Source of the DNA: Chloroflexi bacterium OHK40
GTDB lineage: Bacteria > Chloroflexota > Chloroflexia > Chloroflexales > Chloroflexaceae
DNA: 37,591 bases
Assembly (NCBI GenBank): GCA_004367505.1
Contig: SFCB01000200.1
Location: 1 to 37,591 of the forward strand
Direction of reading: 5' to 3'
Shown: positions 14,836 to 22,688 of the stretch, piece by piece
Numbering within the stretch: position 1 is the stretch's first letter
Layout: the number at the start of each line of letters is the position of its first letter
Made by a program: the position numbers and the translations under genes
The notes under the pieces: model-generated
Database searches by the model: none
What the model saw: only the letters and a program-made list of their open reading frames with translations
Told to the model about the DNA's origin: nothing

Positions 14836-14972
14836 GCCGATGCTCCTTTGCTGCAAGGCAGAGTCGGGTGCCGCCACGTGGCGGCATGTGGGCAGGTGTC
14901 AGGCCTGCAAGTTCCGGGCCGCACCATCCGGAAGTACGGCCACGGGTAGCCGGTGGATGTATCGGCTCGCGC

Positions 14973-14978
14973 TATAAT
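14973..14978 (+). promoter_or_regulatory. -10 box (TATAAT) of the DsbA-like gene
   Basis: A perfect TATAAT 41 bases before the GTG start at 15020. The -35 region is weak. It lies in the divergent spacer shared with DUF4397 paralogue 2. Confidence 0.5.
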
Positions 14979-15019
14979 GGCGCTGTAACCGCCTGGCCCG
15001 ACGCCCGGGAGGCTGCCCT

Positions 15020-15772
15020 GTGAGACGTTTCGCCATCGCCTTGCTGCTCGTCACCATGCTCCTGGCAGCCTGCGGTGCTCCGGCGCCGGCCTCGCCGACT
15101 CGCTCGGCGATCGAGGAGCGGCAGACCGCCGTAGCCCTGGAGGGCCGCCCTACGCTCGCGCCACTCCCCAGCAGCCCCGCTGGCCCACCAGCGCCACGGC
15201 CTACCTCACCCGCGCTACGCGAGCTCCTGGCGCTGCGCGCGGACGATCCACGGGCCCTGGGGCGACCGGATGCGCCAGTCACACTGATCGAGTTTACCGA
15301 CTTCGAATGCCCATTCTGCCAGCGCTTCTTCCGTGAGACACGACCGCAGATCATCGAGCAGTTCGTCGAGGCCGGCGTGGTTCGTTTTGTCGCCCGCGAC
15401 CTGCCGATCACGGAGGTCCACCCGGCGGCGCTGGTGGCCGCGGTGGCGGGACGCTGCGCCGCCGCACAGGGCCAGTTCTGGCCGATGTATGAGCGCCTCT
15501 TCGCCACCCACGGCGTCGTGTGGGGCGGGGCCGCCGAGCGCGACAGCGCGATGTTTGCCGATTTCGCCGCCGAGCTCGGGCTCGACCAGGCGGCATTCGT
15601 TGCGTGCCAGAATGACCCGGCGGTGGAGCGGGCCGTGCGCGACGAGGCCGACCTGGTGATGCGCGCGGGCATCACCGTGACGCCGAGCTTCCTCGTGAAT
15701 GCCACGCCCCTGCGTGGGGCGCTGCCCTTCCGCGTCTTCGAGGACGTGATCCAGCAGGAGGCAGGGCGCTAA
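15020..15772 (+). CDS. DsbA-family thiol-disulfide lipoprotein
   Basis: A 250-residue lipoprotein: lipobox LLAAC with Cys18, a Pro/Ala-rich linker to about residue 65, then a thioredoxin-fold DsbA domain. The active site is CPFC (Cys97-Cys100) in FTDFECPFCQRFF, and the cis-Pro loop is VTPSFLVN. It would form or shuffle disulfides in secreted proteins on the outer face of the membrane. GTG 15020 has GGGAGG seven bases upstream. It has its own promoter and terminator. Neighbouring secreted proteins have few cysteines, so its clients are unclear. Confidence 0.9.
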   Translation: MRRFAIALLLVTMLLAACGAPAPASPTRSAIEERQTAVALEGRPTLAPLPSSPAGPPAPRPTSPALRELLALRADDPRALGRPDAPVTLIEFTDFECPFCQRFFRETRPQIIEQFVEAGVVRFVARDLPITEVHPAALVAAVAGRCAAAQGQFWPMYERLFATHGVVWGGAAERDSAMFADFAAELGLDQAAFVACQNDPAVERAVRDEADLVMRAGITVTPSFLVNATPLRGALPFRVFEDVIQQEAGR

Positions 15773-15777
15773 GGTAT

Positions 15778-15815
15778 GGAACGCCGGGCCACCGCCATCC
15801 CGGCCCGGCTGTTCC
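15778..15815. terminator. Hairpin between convergent genes
   Basis: GGAAC plus CCGGGCC (15778-15790) pair with GGCCCGG plus GTTCC (15802-15815), with a small internal loop. No strong U tract. It separates the DsbA-like and ferredoxin genes. Confidence 0.6.
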
Positions 15816-15825
15816 GCGCACCGTG

Positions 15826-16197
15826 CTAGGCCCCGAGCTCGGCGCGGGGCACCCACACCGCCTCGGGGGTGACGGTTGGCTCGGGAGCCGGGCCGGTATC
15901 GGTCCAGCCCTGGTTCTCGCGCGTCATCGCAACCTCGGCGATCGCCATGTCGTGGTCGCAGACGATCTGGCAGGCGAGCCGGTACTGGCCGAGCAGGCCA
16001 CGCTCGGCGAGCCTGGCGTGCTCAGCCCTGGTCATCGTCTCGGGCTCTCCCTCGGCGAAGCGCACCCTGCAGGTTGTGCAGCGCGCGAAGCCACCACAGC
16101 GGTGTCCGATCTCCACCCCTGCCTCCTCGATCGCCAGCACCAGCCGCTTCTCGGCAGGCACCTCCACCGTCTTTCCCGCAACACTGAGCCTGGGCAT
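15826..16197 (-). CDS. 2Fe-2S plant-type ferredoxin
   Basis: A 123-residue electron carrier. The cluster ligands are clear: Cys34, Cys40 and Cys43 in GHRCGGFARCTTCRVRF, and Cys76 in YRLACQ. The last 35 residues (TDTGPAPEPTVTPEAVWVP) extend beyond the usual fold. ATG 16197 is preferred over upstream in-frame starts because AAGGAG is six bases upstream. The partner reductase or oxygenase is not in the window. Confidence 0.9.
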   Translation of the reverse strand: MPRLSVAGKTVEVPAEKRLVLAIEEAGVEIGHRCGGFARCTTCRVRFAEGEPETMTRAEHARLAERGLLGQYRLACQIVCDHDMAIAEVAMTRENQGWTDTGPAPEPTVTPEAVWVPRAELGA

Positions 16198-16413
16198 CAC
16201 CCACTCCTTGTGCTCATGCTGAGTCAGCGTCAATCATCAGCGTGAAAGCTGCGCGCGTCCGGCAGAGGGATCGGTCCGACGGCCCCGGGCGCGCATCCAC
16301 ACGCCATCTTCACCCTAACACAGGCGCCATGGAGCGTCAACCGCGCCCGGCCCGGCGAAGTGACTGAAGCCTCAAATATTCATCTCACCGAACTAGAAAT
16401 GCTTCGTACTTTT

Positions 16414-16422
16414 TGCTATAAT
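16414..16422 (+). promoter_or_regulatory. Extended -10 promoter in the gap before the recombinase
   Basis: TGCTATAAT is a textbook extended -10 element, which can work without a -35. Transcription would start near 16429, giving a leader of about 105 bases before the recombinase ATG. The 336-base gap 16198-16533 is AT-rich around 16370-16450 and holds no other gene that I can see. Confidence 0.65.
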
Positions 16423-16533
16423 GAAAAAGCTCAGCAGATATAAGACAGAGGTTATCTGGCACGGCCTGGCAGCTACGGCATGCCGCAGCAGCGGAGCGAG
16501 TAGGGGAAGGCCCGGCTGGAGGGAGGGCGGCCA

Positions 16534-17496
16534 ATGACGAGCAGCGACAGTCCAGGCGGGTATCGCCCGCGCACCATCGCCAGCGAGATGGAGCAGTTCC
16601 TGAGCGATATCCAGCGTGAGCAGGGGCTCAGCGCAAACACGATCACGTCATACCGCTGCGACTTGCGGACGGCGGCGGGAGCGATCACCAAGCCGATCGA
16701 GGCGATCGCGAGCGCTGACATCAAGGCCTTCCTGGATGGCCGCAACGAGCAGCCAGGCACGACGAACCGGCGGATTGCCAGTATGGGCCGGTTCTTCCGC
16801 TGGGCCGTAAGCCGGGGCTACGCGCTTCACAACCCCGTGGACCAGGTAGGTGGGCGCTATCACGCCGAGCACCGGCCACAGCCGATTGCCAGTGAGGCGG
16901 AGCGCCGGGCGCTTGATCACGCGATCGCCGCGAGCCCTCAGCCTTACCGGCTGATCTTCACGCTGCTGCGCGAGATCGGGATGCGCACCGACGAGGTGTT
17001 GAACCTGAATGTTGGCGATGTGATCCTTGAGCCGGGGCGCGAGGTGCTGCTGGTGCGGGACAGCAAGAGCGGCACGAAACGCATGGTGGTGCTCACGCCC
17101 GACGCGATGCCTCGGAGCCTACGCGGCCTGCGGAGCTGGGTGCGCGATCTGGCCGAGCCCCTGGCGCCCGACACGCCGCTCTTCCAATCCTCGCGCGGGA
17201 ACCGGGCCTCCTACGATACGCTACATCGCCGCTGGGTCCAGGTGTGCAAGCAGGCCAGGCTCGTCGATCTGGAGGACGGCCGGGAGGTGCCACGGTACAC
17301 CCTGCACCACCTTCGCCATACCGCCGCCGCCGAGCTGATCGCCTTCTACCCCGAGCAAGTGGTGCGCCGCATCCTCGGCCACCGCGACCCACGCAGCACC
17401 CGCCGCTATGTCGAGATCGTCCACGCCGGCAGCCATCGCGCCAATGGCAATGGCAGCGGCCACGCGCCCCAGCGACGGGAGCAGCAGGCGTCGTAG
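16534..17496 (+). CDS. Tyrosine recombinase (XerC/XerD-like)
   Basis: A 320-residue site-specific recombinase with an N-terminal SAM-like core-binding domain (about 15-105) and a C-terminal catalytic domain. The catalytic residues are all present: Arg151 (EIGMRTDEVL), Lys178 (DSKSGTKRM), His258 and Arg261 (LHHLRHTAAAEL), His284 (ILGHRDP) and Tyr292 (RRYVEI). A GGAGGGAGGG run precedes the ATG. It could be a chromosome-dimer resolvase or an integrase left by a mobile element. No phage or conjugation genes adjoin it, but a truncated gene lies directly downstream. Confidence 0.9.
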   Translation: MTSSDSPGGYRPRTIASEMEQFLSDIQREQGLSANTITSYRCDLRTAAGAITKPIEAIASADIKAFLDGRNEQPGTTNRRIASMGRFFRWAVSRGYALHNPVDQVGGRYHAEHRPQPIASEAERRALDHAIAASPQPYRLIFTLLREIGMRTDEVLNLNVGDVILEPGREVLLVRDSKSGTKRMVVLTPDAMPRSLRGLRSWVRDLAEPLAPDTPLFQSSRGNRASYDTLHRRWVQVCKQARLVDLEDGREVPRYTLHHLRHTAAAELIAFYPEQVVRRILGHRDPRSTRRYVEIVHAGSHRANGNGSGHAPQRREQQAS

Positions 17497-17610
17497 CGAT
17501 CGTTGGTGAGTGCCAGCGCCGGCGCTACGAGGTCGTCACGGGGGCCAGACCGATCGCGGTAGATGCGATGGGCCGCGCTCGCCCGACACCCCATCGAGGG
17601 CGTCGAAAAA

Positions 17611-17652
17611 GCGGCACGGCCAACTCAGCCGCGCCGCCTGACTCCGTTTTTT
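17611..17652 (+). terminator. Intrinsic terminator after the recombinase
   Basis: GCGGCACGGC (17611-17620) pairs with GCCGCGCCGC (17628-17637) with one mismatch. A TTTTTT run at 17647-17652 begins nine bases beyond the stem. Confidence 0.6.
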
Positions 17653-17690
17653 GTGTCTTGTTGAGGGGGCCTGCAGCCCCTCCTCTGCCC

Positions 17691-18233
17691 CTATGCTGTG
17701 ACGGATCGCTGGAGGGCTCGAGCAAACACCGGCAGTGCCCGTTCAATCATCGGCGCACTCGCGGTGAGCGACAGTCGCAGATAGCCAGGCAACTCGCAGA
17801 CACTCCCTGGCAACACGTACACGTGGTGCTCGGCGAGGGCTGCCGCGAATGCCCAGTCGTCGGCGATCGGCGTTCGCACGAGGACATAGAATGTGCCTTC
17901 GGGAAGCGTCGCCTCATAACCGAGATCACGCAGGCCGCCGACCAGCCGGTCACGCTTTCGACGGAGCGCGTCCAGATCGATCGTGAGCTTGTTGAGGTCC
18001 GGGAGGGCGTACTGCAGCACGGCATTCGGTACCGTCAGCCCCATCGTAAAGAGCCCAATGTAGAGCGCCTGGCGCACTGGCTCGCGGGCGGGCATCCCGG
18101 GCGACAACGCTAAATAGCCTATGCGCTGCCCTGGAGTAAGGAGCGTCTTGCCGTACGTGTAGATGACGATCGTGTGCGGGTAAAACCGGCTGGGGCTGAC
18201 GAAGGCCTGTGGCTCGGATCGGCGCGCCGCCAC
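17691..18233 (-). pseudogene. PLP-dependent aminotransferase, C-terminal half only
   Basis: 180 residues matching the second half of a class I/II aminotransferase. FVSPSRFYP, then IVIYTYGKTLLTPGQR with the PLP lysine (Lys29), then a small domain ending LRLSLTASAPMIERAL. Intact relatives are about 380-400 residues; roughly 200 N-terminal residues, including much of the PLP-binding large domain, are missing. Homology stops around 18205-18210, where unrelated sequence and the next gene begin. It is probably inactive, cut by a deletion or rearrangement near the recombinase. Confidence 0.8.
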
Positions 18234-18253
18234 GAGCAGGGGAGAGGGGAAGA

Positions 18254-18700
18254 TTACCGCTCACCGGCCAGGCGCGTGAGCGCCTCGACGGTGATGTACC
18301 AGGCCACCACGTGCATCACCATCAGGGCGATCACGTTCCCAGTGGTGGCACCCGGCATCCCGGCGGGGTTGGCGATCAGCAGCAGGTCGGGGATCATGGA
18401 GATCAGCAGCACCACCAGAGCCACCCGGCGGAAGAGGGTGATCGGCCGGCTCGCGAAGCGCCCCAGCAATGCATACACGCCGATTGCGCCTACTACGCCG
18501 ATCACGGTGAAGACGATCGGCGGCCCCCAGCCAAGCGGCAGAAAGGCCGGGTCCGGTCGCAGCAAGGCCACCGCGATGACCCGTACCAGCAGATTCCCGA
18601 TCACCGACCCGACCAGGGCCACCAGGCCCGCGATCAGCAGCTTCCCGTACACCACTCGCTCCGCCTGAGGGGCGCTCTTGCCGGCAATCACACGGGACAT
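18254..18700 (-). CDS. Four-helix membrane protein, DUF6069-like
   Basis: 148 residues with four predicted membrane helices (about 19-45, 58-80, 88-108 and 120-142) and a pattern (LGWGPPIVFTVIGVVGAIGV, then MVMHVVAWYITVEAL) that I associate with the DUF6069 family. The function is unknown. GGAGGAG lies before ATG 18700. The gene is on the same strand as, and 197 bases downstream of, the MarR gene, so it may be that regulator's target. Confidence 0.65.
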   Translation of the reverse strand: MSRVIAGKSAPQAERVVYGKLLIAGLVALVGSVIGNLLVRVIAVALLRPDPAFLPLGWGPPIVFTVIGVVGAIGVYALLGRFASRPITLFRRVALVVLLISMIPDLLLIANPAGMPGATTGNVIALMVMHVVAWYITVEALTRLAGER

Positions 18701-18897
18701 GGCTCTCCTCCACGTTTGCGTCCGTATCTAGTTGCGCGCCTGGATCGGCCTATTTCCTGCGCTGTCGCGCCTGTGGCCTGGCTGGTGCCGGCCCGCCGGT
18801 CCTGCATTTGTTTTGCTGGCAAGAATCTAGTGGCCTACCTATCTGAGCGGAAGGCACCCGTGCTCGGAACGGGTCCTACAACGGCTGGTGCCAGCGC

Positions 18898-19350
18898 TCA
18901 GTCGTTGCAGCCTTCGCCGCCGACACCCATGTTGGCGGCGACCCGCCGCAGCCAGTCCTTCAGCAGGGCCTGCTCACTCGGGCTGAAGCCGTGCACGAGC
19001 CGCAGTTGCACGCGCTGCATCGCCTCGACGAAGGCGGCCTCGGTAGCGCGCCCGGCATCGGTGAGCAGAAGCAGCCGCACCCGCGCGTCCTCCGGGCTGA
19101 GACACCGCTCCACCAGCCGCCGCTCGACCAGGCTATCGATCACTCCGGTGAGCGTCGGCGATGAAACACCCAGCCGCTCCTGGATCACCCGCTGCTCCAG
19201 GCCGTCCTCGCTCCACAGCTGGCGGAGCACCTCGAACTGGGCGCCCGTGATGTCGTGGCGGCTCAGCTCCTCCTGGATCGCGCGGTGCATCGCCAGGAAG
19301 GCCCGCCGCAGCCAGTAGACCGGGCTGTCCAGATAGTCGGATGTGTCCAT
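18898..19350 (-). CDS. MarR-family transcriptional regulator
   Basis: 150 residues with the winged-helix layout of MarR: ITGAQFEVLRQLW, the recognition helix SSPTLTGVIDSLVERRLVER, and the wing SPEDARVRLLLLTDAGR. It likely binds DNA as a dimer and responds to a small ligand or oxidant. ATG 19350 is assumed; an in-frame GTG at 19356 is possible, and neither has a strong ribosome site. A palindrome next to its promoter points to autoregulation. Confidence 0.88.
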   Translation of the reverse strand: MDTSDYLDSPVYWLRRAFLAMHRAIQEELSRHDITGAQFEVLRQLWSEDGLEQRVIQERLGVSSPTLTGVIDSLVERRLVERCLSPEDARVRLLLLTDAGRATEAAFVEAMQRVQLRLVHGFSPSEQALLKDWLRRVAANMGVGGEGCND

Positions 19351-19363
19351 TGCCACCTGATCA

Positions 19364-19404
19364 TTAGGTGCCTAGAAAATATCACGGTCAGGGAGATGTG
19401 TCAA
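19364..19404 (-). promoter_or_regulatory. MarR promoter with overlapping operator
   Basis: On the minus strand, TTGACA (19404-19399) and TATTTT (19381-19376) are 17 bases apart. Directly downstream is the near-perfect palindrome TTAGGTGCCTAG (19364-19375), of the size and type bound by MarR dimers, placed over the expected start site. Bound repressor would block its own transcription. Confidence 0.75.
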
Positions 19405-19504
19405 GGGGTGGCGCACATTCCCGCAATGCGAGAGGCCTACCTGGCGTGGCGGTGGGAGCTGCCGGGCTGCGGGCTACGTGGCCACCGGGCGCGCTGCATG
19501 GCAC

Positions 19505-21250
19505 TCACGGGCGCGCCGCTTCGCTCGCAAGCTGGAAGCAGTGGGGATTGGCGCGCATCAGGTCGTCGGAGCTGCGGAAACCCTGGAGGACGAGCGGGGT
19601 GCCAAGGGAGCCCAGTGCCACCACCGGCCCGGTGATCATAAACGTGTAGCGCCCGGTACGTTTCGGATCGGGCAGGGAGCAATAGCGGGCGAAGCCCTCC
19701 TTCCCGAGCTCCGTCTCCACGTACTCGCGGTCGGCGCCCAGCTTGAAGCCCTGCCCGAAGGCCTTCACTTGCAGCTGGCGCAGAATCGTCTTATCGAAGT
19801 CGTGGAGCGTCTGAGTGATGAACATCCAGCCCACACCATACTTGCCCGTCATGCGGACGCTCTGAGCGAGCAGCGCGCGAGTACGGGCGCCGTCGCTACT
19901 CTCGCCGGCGTGTTCTCCCGCGAAGAGGTGGGCTTCGTCGAGCACAACGAGCGCGTTGGACTGCTGACCCCCGTGGAAACTGCGGTGGATCACCTGGCGC
20001 AGGCGGGTGAGGATCTCATTGAGCAGAAAGTAGGGCACAGCGTCGGCGCCCTCCTGGGCGAAGGAGAGCACCACCACCTCGCGATCGGCCAGCACGCGCT
20101 GGATGAGCTGTGAGAGCGGCACCCGCCCGCTATCGGTGCGAAAGGCGGTGAGCGACTGAGCCCAGACCCGCTTGAGGCGCGTTTCGTCGAGCTGGTAGCG
20201 GGCGAGCACATCCTGGGCCCGCTGGCCTTCGCCGGGGGTAGTGCCGGGCCGGCTGGCGTAGATCACATCGGCAAAGCGGGCCAGATCGCGCACGAGCAGG
20301 GGCAGGTCGGCGGCGCGCAGCTCGCGCACGGGGCGGCGCTTCCCCTCGGCGTCGGTAAGCTCGGACAGGAGCCCGGCGAGCCGATCGCTGGCTTCGCGCT
20401 CTTTACTGGCGCCCTTGAACCCCAGGCTCTCGAAGAACCCGGCGCGCCGCAGCGTCTCGGTGAAGGCCTCGGCCCCTTCGAGCGCCACCTCGTCGGTCGT
20501 CGTCACGGTCACCTGGCGGGCGCTGCGCAGCGAGCCGAGCAAGCGCCTGATGCTAAAATCCACCCGATGGTCGCCGGCGGCGAAGCGATCGCGCCCGAAC
20601 TCGCCCTGCGGATCGAGCACCAGCAGGCCCATCTGGGGGTTGGCGGCAAAGCCGGCGAGGATCTGAGCGGCGAGGATGCTCTTGCCGCTGCGGGTTTGCC
20701 CGAAGATGCCCATCATCACGGCCTCGCCAAAGCCGCCGGCCTCGGTGGAGCCGAAGTGACGCAACGTGAGCGGCACGGGTAGCCCGTCCCCCGGGGAGGT
20801 ACCCGCGTAGAAGATCCCGGGCTCGGTGTGGACCAGGGCCTGCAGGGCCTCGGCCGTAGCGGGGAAAACGGGAGTGCCACTTGGCGGCGGGGTGGAGAGG
20901 GTGGTGCGTCGGCGCACCCGGCCATCCTCCTCCAGCAGAAAGACGCCGAGGGCCGTGAGCTGGGCGCTCGTCAGATCGCTCTCGCCGGAGAGGGCGGGGA
21001 GCGCGCCCTGGTGCTTGATCACCGAGCGGATGACCGGATCTTCGTGCCAGCGGTTGCGCGTTACAATGCCGCCTAGCTGGCAGAGGGCCCGCTTGCGATA
21101 AGCCTTGCCGTTAAAGCGTTCCACCACCTCGAAGGTGACCCATGCATGGTCCAGCGCGCGATCCCGCGCGCGTTCGAGAATATCGACGGTGAAGGAGGTC
21201 GTCGAGTTCGGGCTACCGATGACGGCGATCGGCGTGTGGGGTTCTGTCAT
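19505..21250 (-). CDS. HerA/VirD4-like P-loop ATPase (DUF87)
   Basis: A 581-residue ATPase of the HerA-FtsK superfamily. An N-terminal HAS-barrel-like region (about 5-165) precedes Walker A GQTRSGKS (184-191), VLDPQGEFGRD (211-221), Walker B VVLDEAH (435-441) and a sensor-like FITQTLHDF. HerA proteins pump or unwind DNA, usually with the NurA nuclease, and variants serve in defence systems; no nuclease is adjacent here. The ATG at 21250 is supported by a promoter 37-65 bases upstream; longer in-frame starts would lie within that promoter. It is divergent from a dual-specificity phosphatase gene. Confidence 0.85.
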   Translation of the reverse strand: MTEPHTPIAVIGSPNSTTSFTVDILERARDRALDHAWVTFEVVERFNGKAYRKRALCQLGGIVTRNRWHEDPVIRSVIKHQGALPALSGESDLTSAQLTALGVFLLEEDGRVRRRTTLSTPPPSGTPVFPATAEALQALVHTEPGIFYAGTSPGDGLPVPLTLRHFGSTEAGGFGEAVMMGIFGQTRSGKSILAAQILAGFAANPQMGLLVLDPQGEFGRDRFAAGDHRVDFSIRRLLGSLRSARQVTVTTTDEVALEGAEAFTETLRRAGFFESLGFKGASKEREASDRLAGLLSELTDAEGKRRPVRELRAADLPLLVRDLARFADVIYASRPGTTPGEGQRAQDVLARYQLDETRLKRVWAQSLTAFRTDSGRVPLSQLIQRVLADREVVVLSFAQEGADAVPYFLLNEILTRLRQVIHRSFHGGQQSNALVVLDEAHLFAGEHAGESSDGARTRALLAQSVRMTGKYGVGWMFITQTLHDFDKTILRQLQVKAFGQGFKLGADREYVETELGKEGFARYCSLPDPKRTGRYTFMITGPVVALGSLGTPLVLQGFRSSDDLMRANPHCFQLASEAARP

Positions 21251-21286
21251 GCCCAACTCGCACAAAGATGTGGAACGCTTGTACGG

Positions 21287-21315
21287 AGTATAGCAACAGG
21301 TGTGCATCAGATCAA
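21287..21315 (-). promoter_or_regulatory. Promoter of the HerA-like gene
   Basis: On the minus strand, TTGATC (21315-21310) and TATACT (21292-21287) with a 17-base spacer and a TGC just before the -10. The start site near 21280 gives a leader of about 30 bases. Confidence 0.65.
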
Positions 21316-21354
21316 GTGTCCGTGCAGGATTGAACCCTTTCGTATCGCAACGCA

Positions 21355-21909
21355 ATGATGCTTGAGCGCGCGCTCACTTCGCCGACGGCGGGCTTCGGGC
21401 CGGCAGCCCCCGGCGAACCTACGGTCCACGGGGCGCGGCGGCCCGGCTTCCCGCTGGCCCGGCCGTCGCCCGCTACCGTGCGAGCCTGGATCGCGGCTAT
21501 GCAGCGCGCCGGGATGCGGCGGGTGGTCTGCCTGTTGCCGCCTGAACAACTCGCGGGTTATGACCATCTGCTTGACGCATACCGGGAGGCCTTCGGCGAT
21601 GATGCGGTCTGCTGGGCGCCCATCGACGATTTTCGGCTCGCGGACCCCGCGACGCTCACGGGGGTGATTCTGCCGTTTCTTTTCAACGCCGATGAGCGCA
21701 AGGAGCAGACGGTGGTGCATTGCGCCGCCGGTATCGGCCGGACGGGCCAGGTGCTCGCGGCCTGGCTGGTGAGCGCGCGCGGGCTGTCGAACGCCGAGGC
21801 GATCGCGGCCGTGCGCCGCTCCGGCCGCAATCCCCACGAGTCTGGCGACCCGGGGCTCGACGCTCTGCTCGATCGCTGCCGCGCCTATGGGCGCTCCACC
21901 AGGCCGTAG
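21355..21909 (+). CDS. Dual-specificity/tyrosine phosphatase-like protein
   Basis: 184 residues with the cysteine-phosphatase signature HCAAGIGRTG (Cys123, Arg129) and an upstream PIDDFRLAD that may supply the general acid. It would remove phosphate from protein Tyr/Ser/Thr or another phosphoester through a cysteinyl intermediate. Two consecutive ATGs begin at 21355 with no clear ribosome site. It is divergent from the HerA-like ATPase, sharing a spacer of about 100 bases, so the two may be co-regulated. Confidence 0.8.
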   Translation: MMLERALTSPTAGFGPAAPGEPTVHGARRPGFPLARPSPATVRAWIAAMQRAGMRRVVCLLPPEQLAGYDHLLDAYREAFGDDAVCWAPIDDFRLADPATLTGVILPFLFNADERKEQTVVHCAAGIGRTGQVLAAWLVSARGLSNAEAIAAVRRSGRNPHESGDPGLDALLDRCRAYGRSTRP

Positions 21910-21930
21910 TAGCCGGGTCGGCTCGGAGAA

Positions 21931-22155
21931 TCACGCCTGGCCTCTCTCGTCCGTCGAGTCGATCCAGGGGACGAGCCAGAAGTCCAGGATTACAGCGCGC
22001 AGGCGTGGCGTGGCCTGGTTCTGCGTTCGCCGCCGAACCTGCTCATCGATCGCGCGGGCCGTGCCGAAGAACAAAAGCCCAGCAATGGCGAGGGCCAGCG
22101 CGACAGCGGGCGAGTCCTGCGGGGAGTGCCGCTCCGGCCCATCGCAGCTCTCCCG
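21931..22155 (-). CDS. Possible small membrane ORF behind the SnoaL-like gene
   Basis: The same frame continues open for 74 codons after the TAG of the SnoaL-like gene. It contains a hydrophobic helix (AVALALAIAGLLFFGTARA), a basic stretch and then RAVILDFWLVPWIDSTDERG. Codon third positions are mostly G/C, as in real genes here, but there is no ATG, GTG or TTG start before the helix. It may be a decayed gene, a non-standard start or stop-codon read-through. Low confidence. Confidence 0.28.
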   Translation of the reverse strand, partial: RESCDGPERHSPQDSPAVALALAIAGLLFFGTARAIDEQVRRRTQNQATPRLRAVILDFWLVPWIDSTDERGQA

Positions 22156-22587
22156 CTACGCGGCCGGCTGCACTGCCGGCAGCATGCCCAGCTGGGCCAG
22201 CAGCGAGACATCGGCATCAAATCGCCAGAACTCAGCGAGCTTGCCCCCGCTAAAGCGGAACAGCTCGATCCCGGGCACCACTACCAGGGCACCGGTGGGC
22301 GGGTTGCCCAGGAAAGAGCCGGTGTTCCTGACGTGGTGGGTGTGGAAGATCGCCACGTAGTCGCCATCGGCGATGGTGAGGTGCAGCTCGGTGCGCTGTT
22401 CGCCGAAGGCCTGGCGGAAGAAGGCCAGCAGGCCACGGAAGGCCTCGATCCCGCGCTGCTCGCCGCTGAAGGGGTCGTGAATGATCACGTCCGGGTGGCA
22501 GAGTTCGTCCAGCAGTTCGTAGCGCAGCCCATCGTTCGCCTCGGTGAAGATTCGCTGCGCCGCCAGCGTGTATGCCTCGTTCGCCAT
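22156..22587 (-). CDS. SnoaL-like/ester-cyclase family protein A
   Basis: 143 residues with the NTF2-like alpha+beta barrel pattern of SnoaL-like proteins: HPDVIIHDPFSGEQRGIEAF, TIADGDYVAIFHTHH, NPPTGALVVVPGIELFRFSGGKLAEFW. Characterised members are polyketide cyclases; most small family members have unknown ligands. AGGAGG precedes ATG 22587. It lies 101 bases downstream of the HD-GYP/LuxR regulator on the same strand. Two more paralogues are at 24779 and 25369. Confidence 0.85.
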   Translation of the reverse strand: MANEAYTLAAQRIFTEANDGLRYELLDELCHPDVIIHDPFSGEQRGIEAFRGLLAFFRQAFGEQRTELHLTIADGDYVAIFHTHHVRNTGSFLGNPPTGALVVVPGIELFRFSGGKLAEFWRFDADVSLLAQLGMLPAVQPAA

Positions 22588-22688
22588 CAGGGGTTCCTCC
22601 TGCCTGTGCTCATCGCGGATCCGATGGTGGCAGGGTAGCAGACCCGTGCCGGCCGGCGCATCGCGTGATCGCGCTATTGTTGCGCGGC

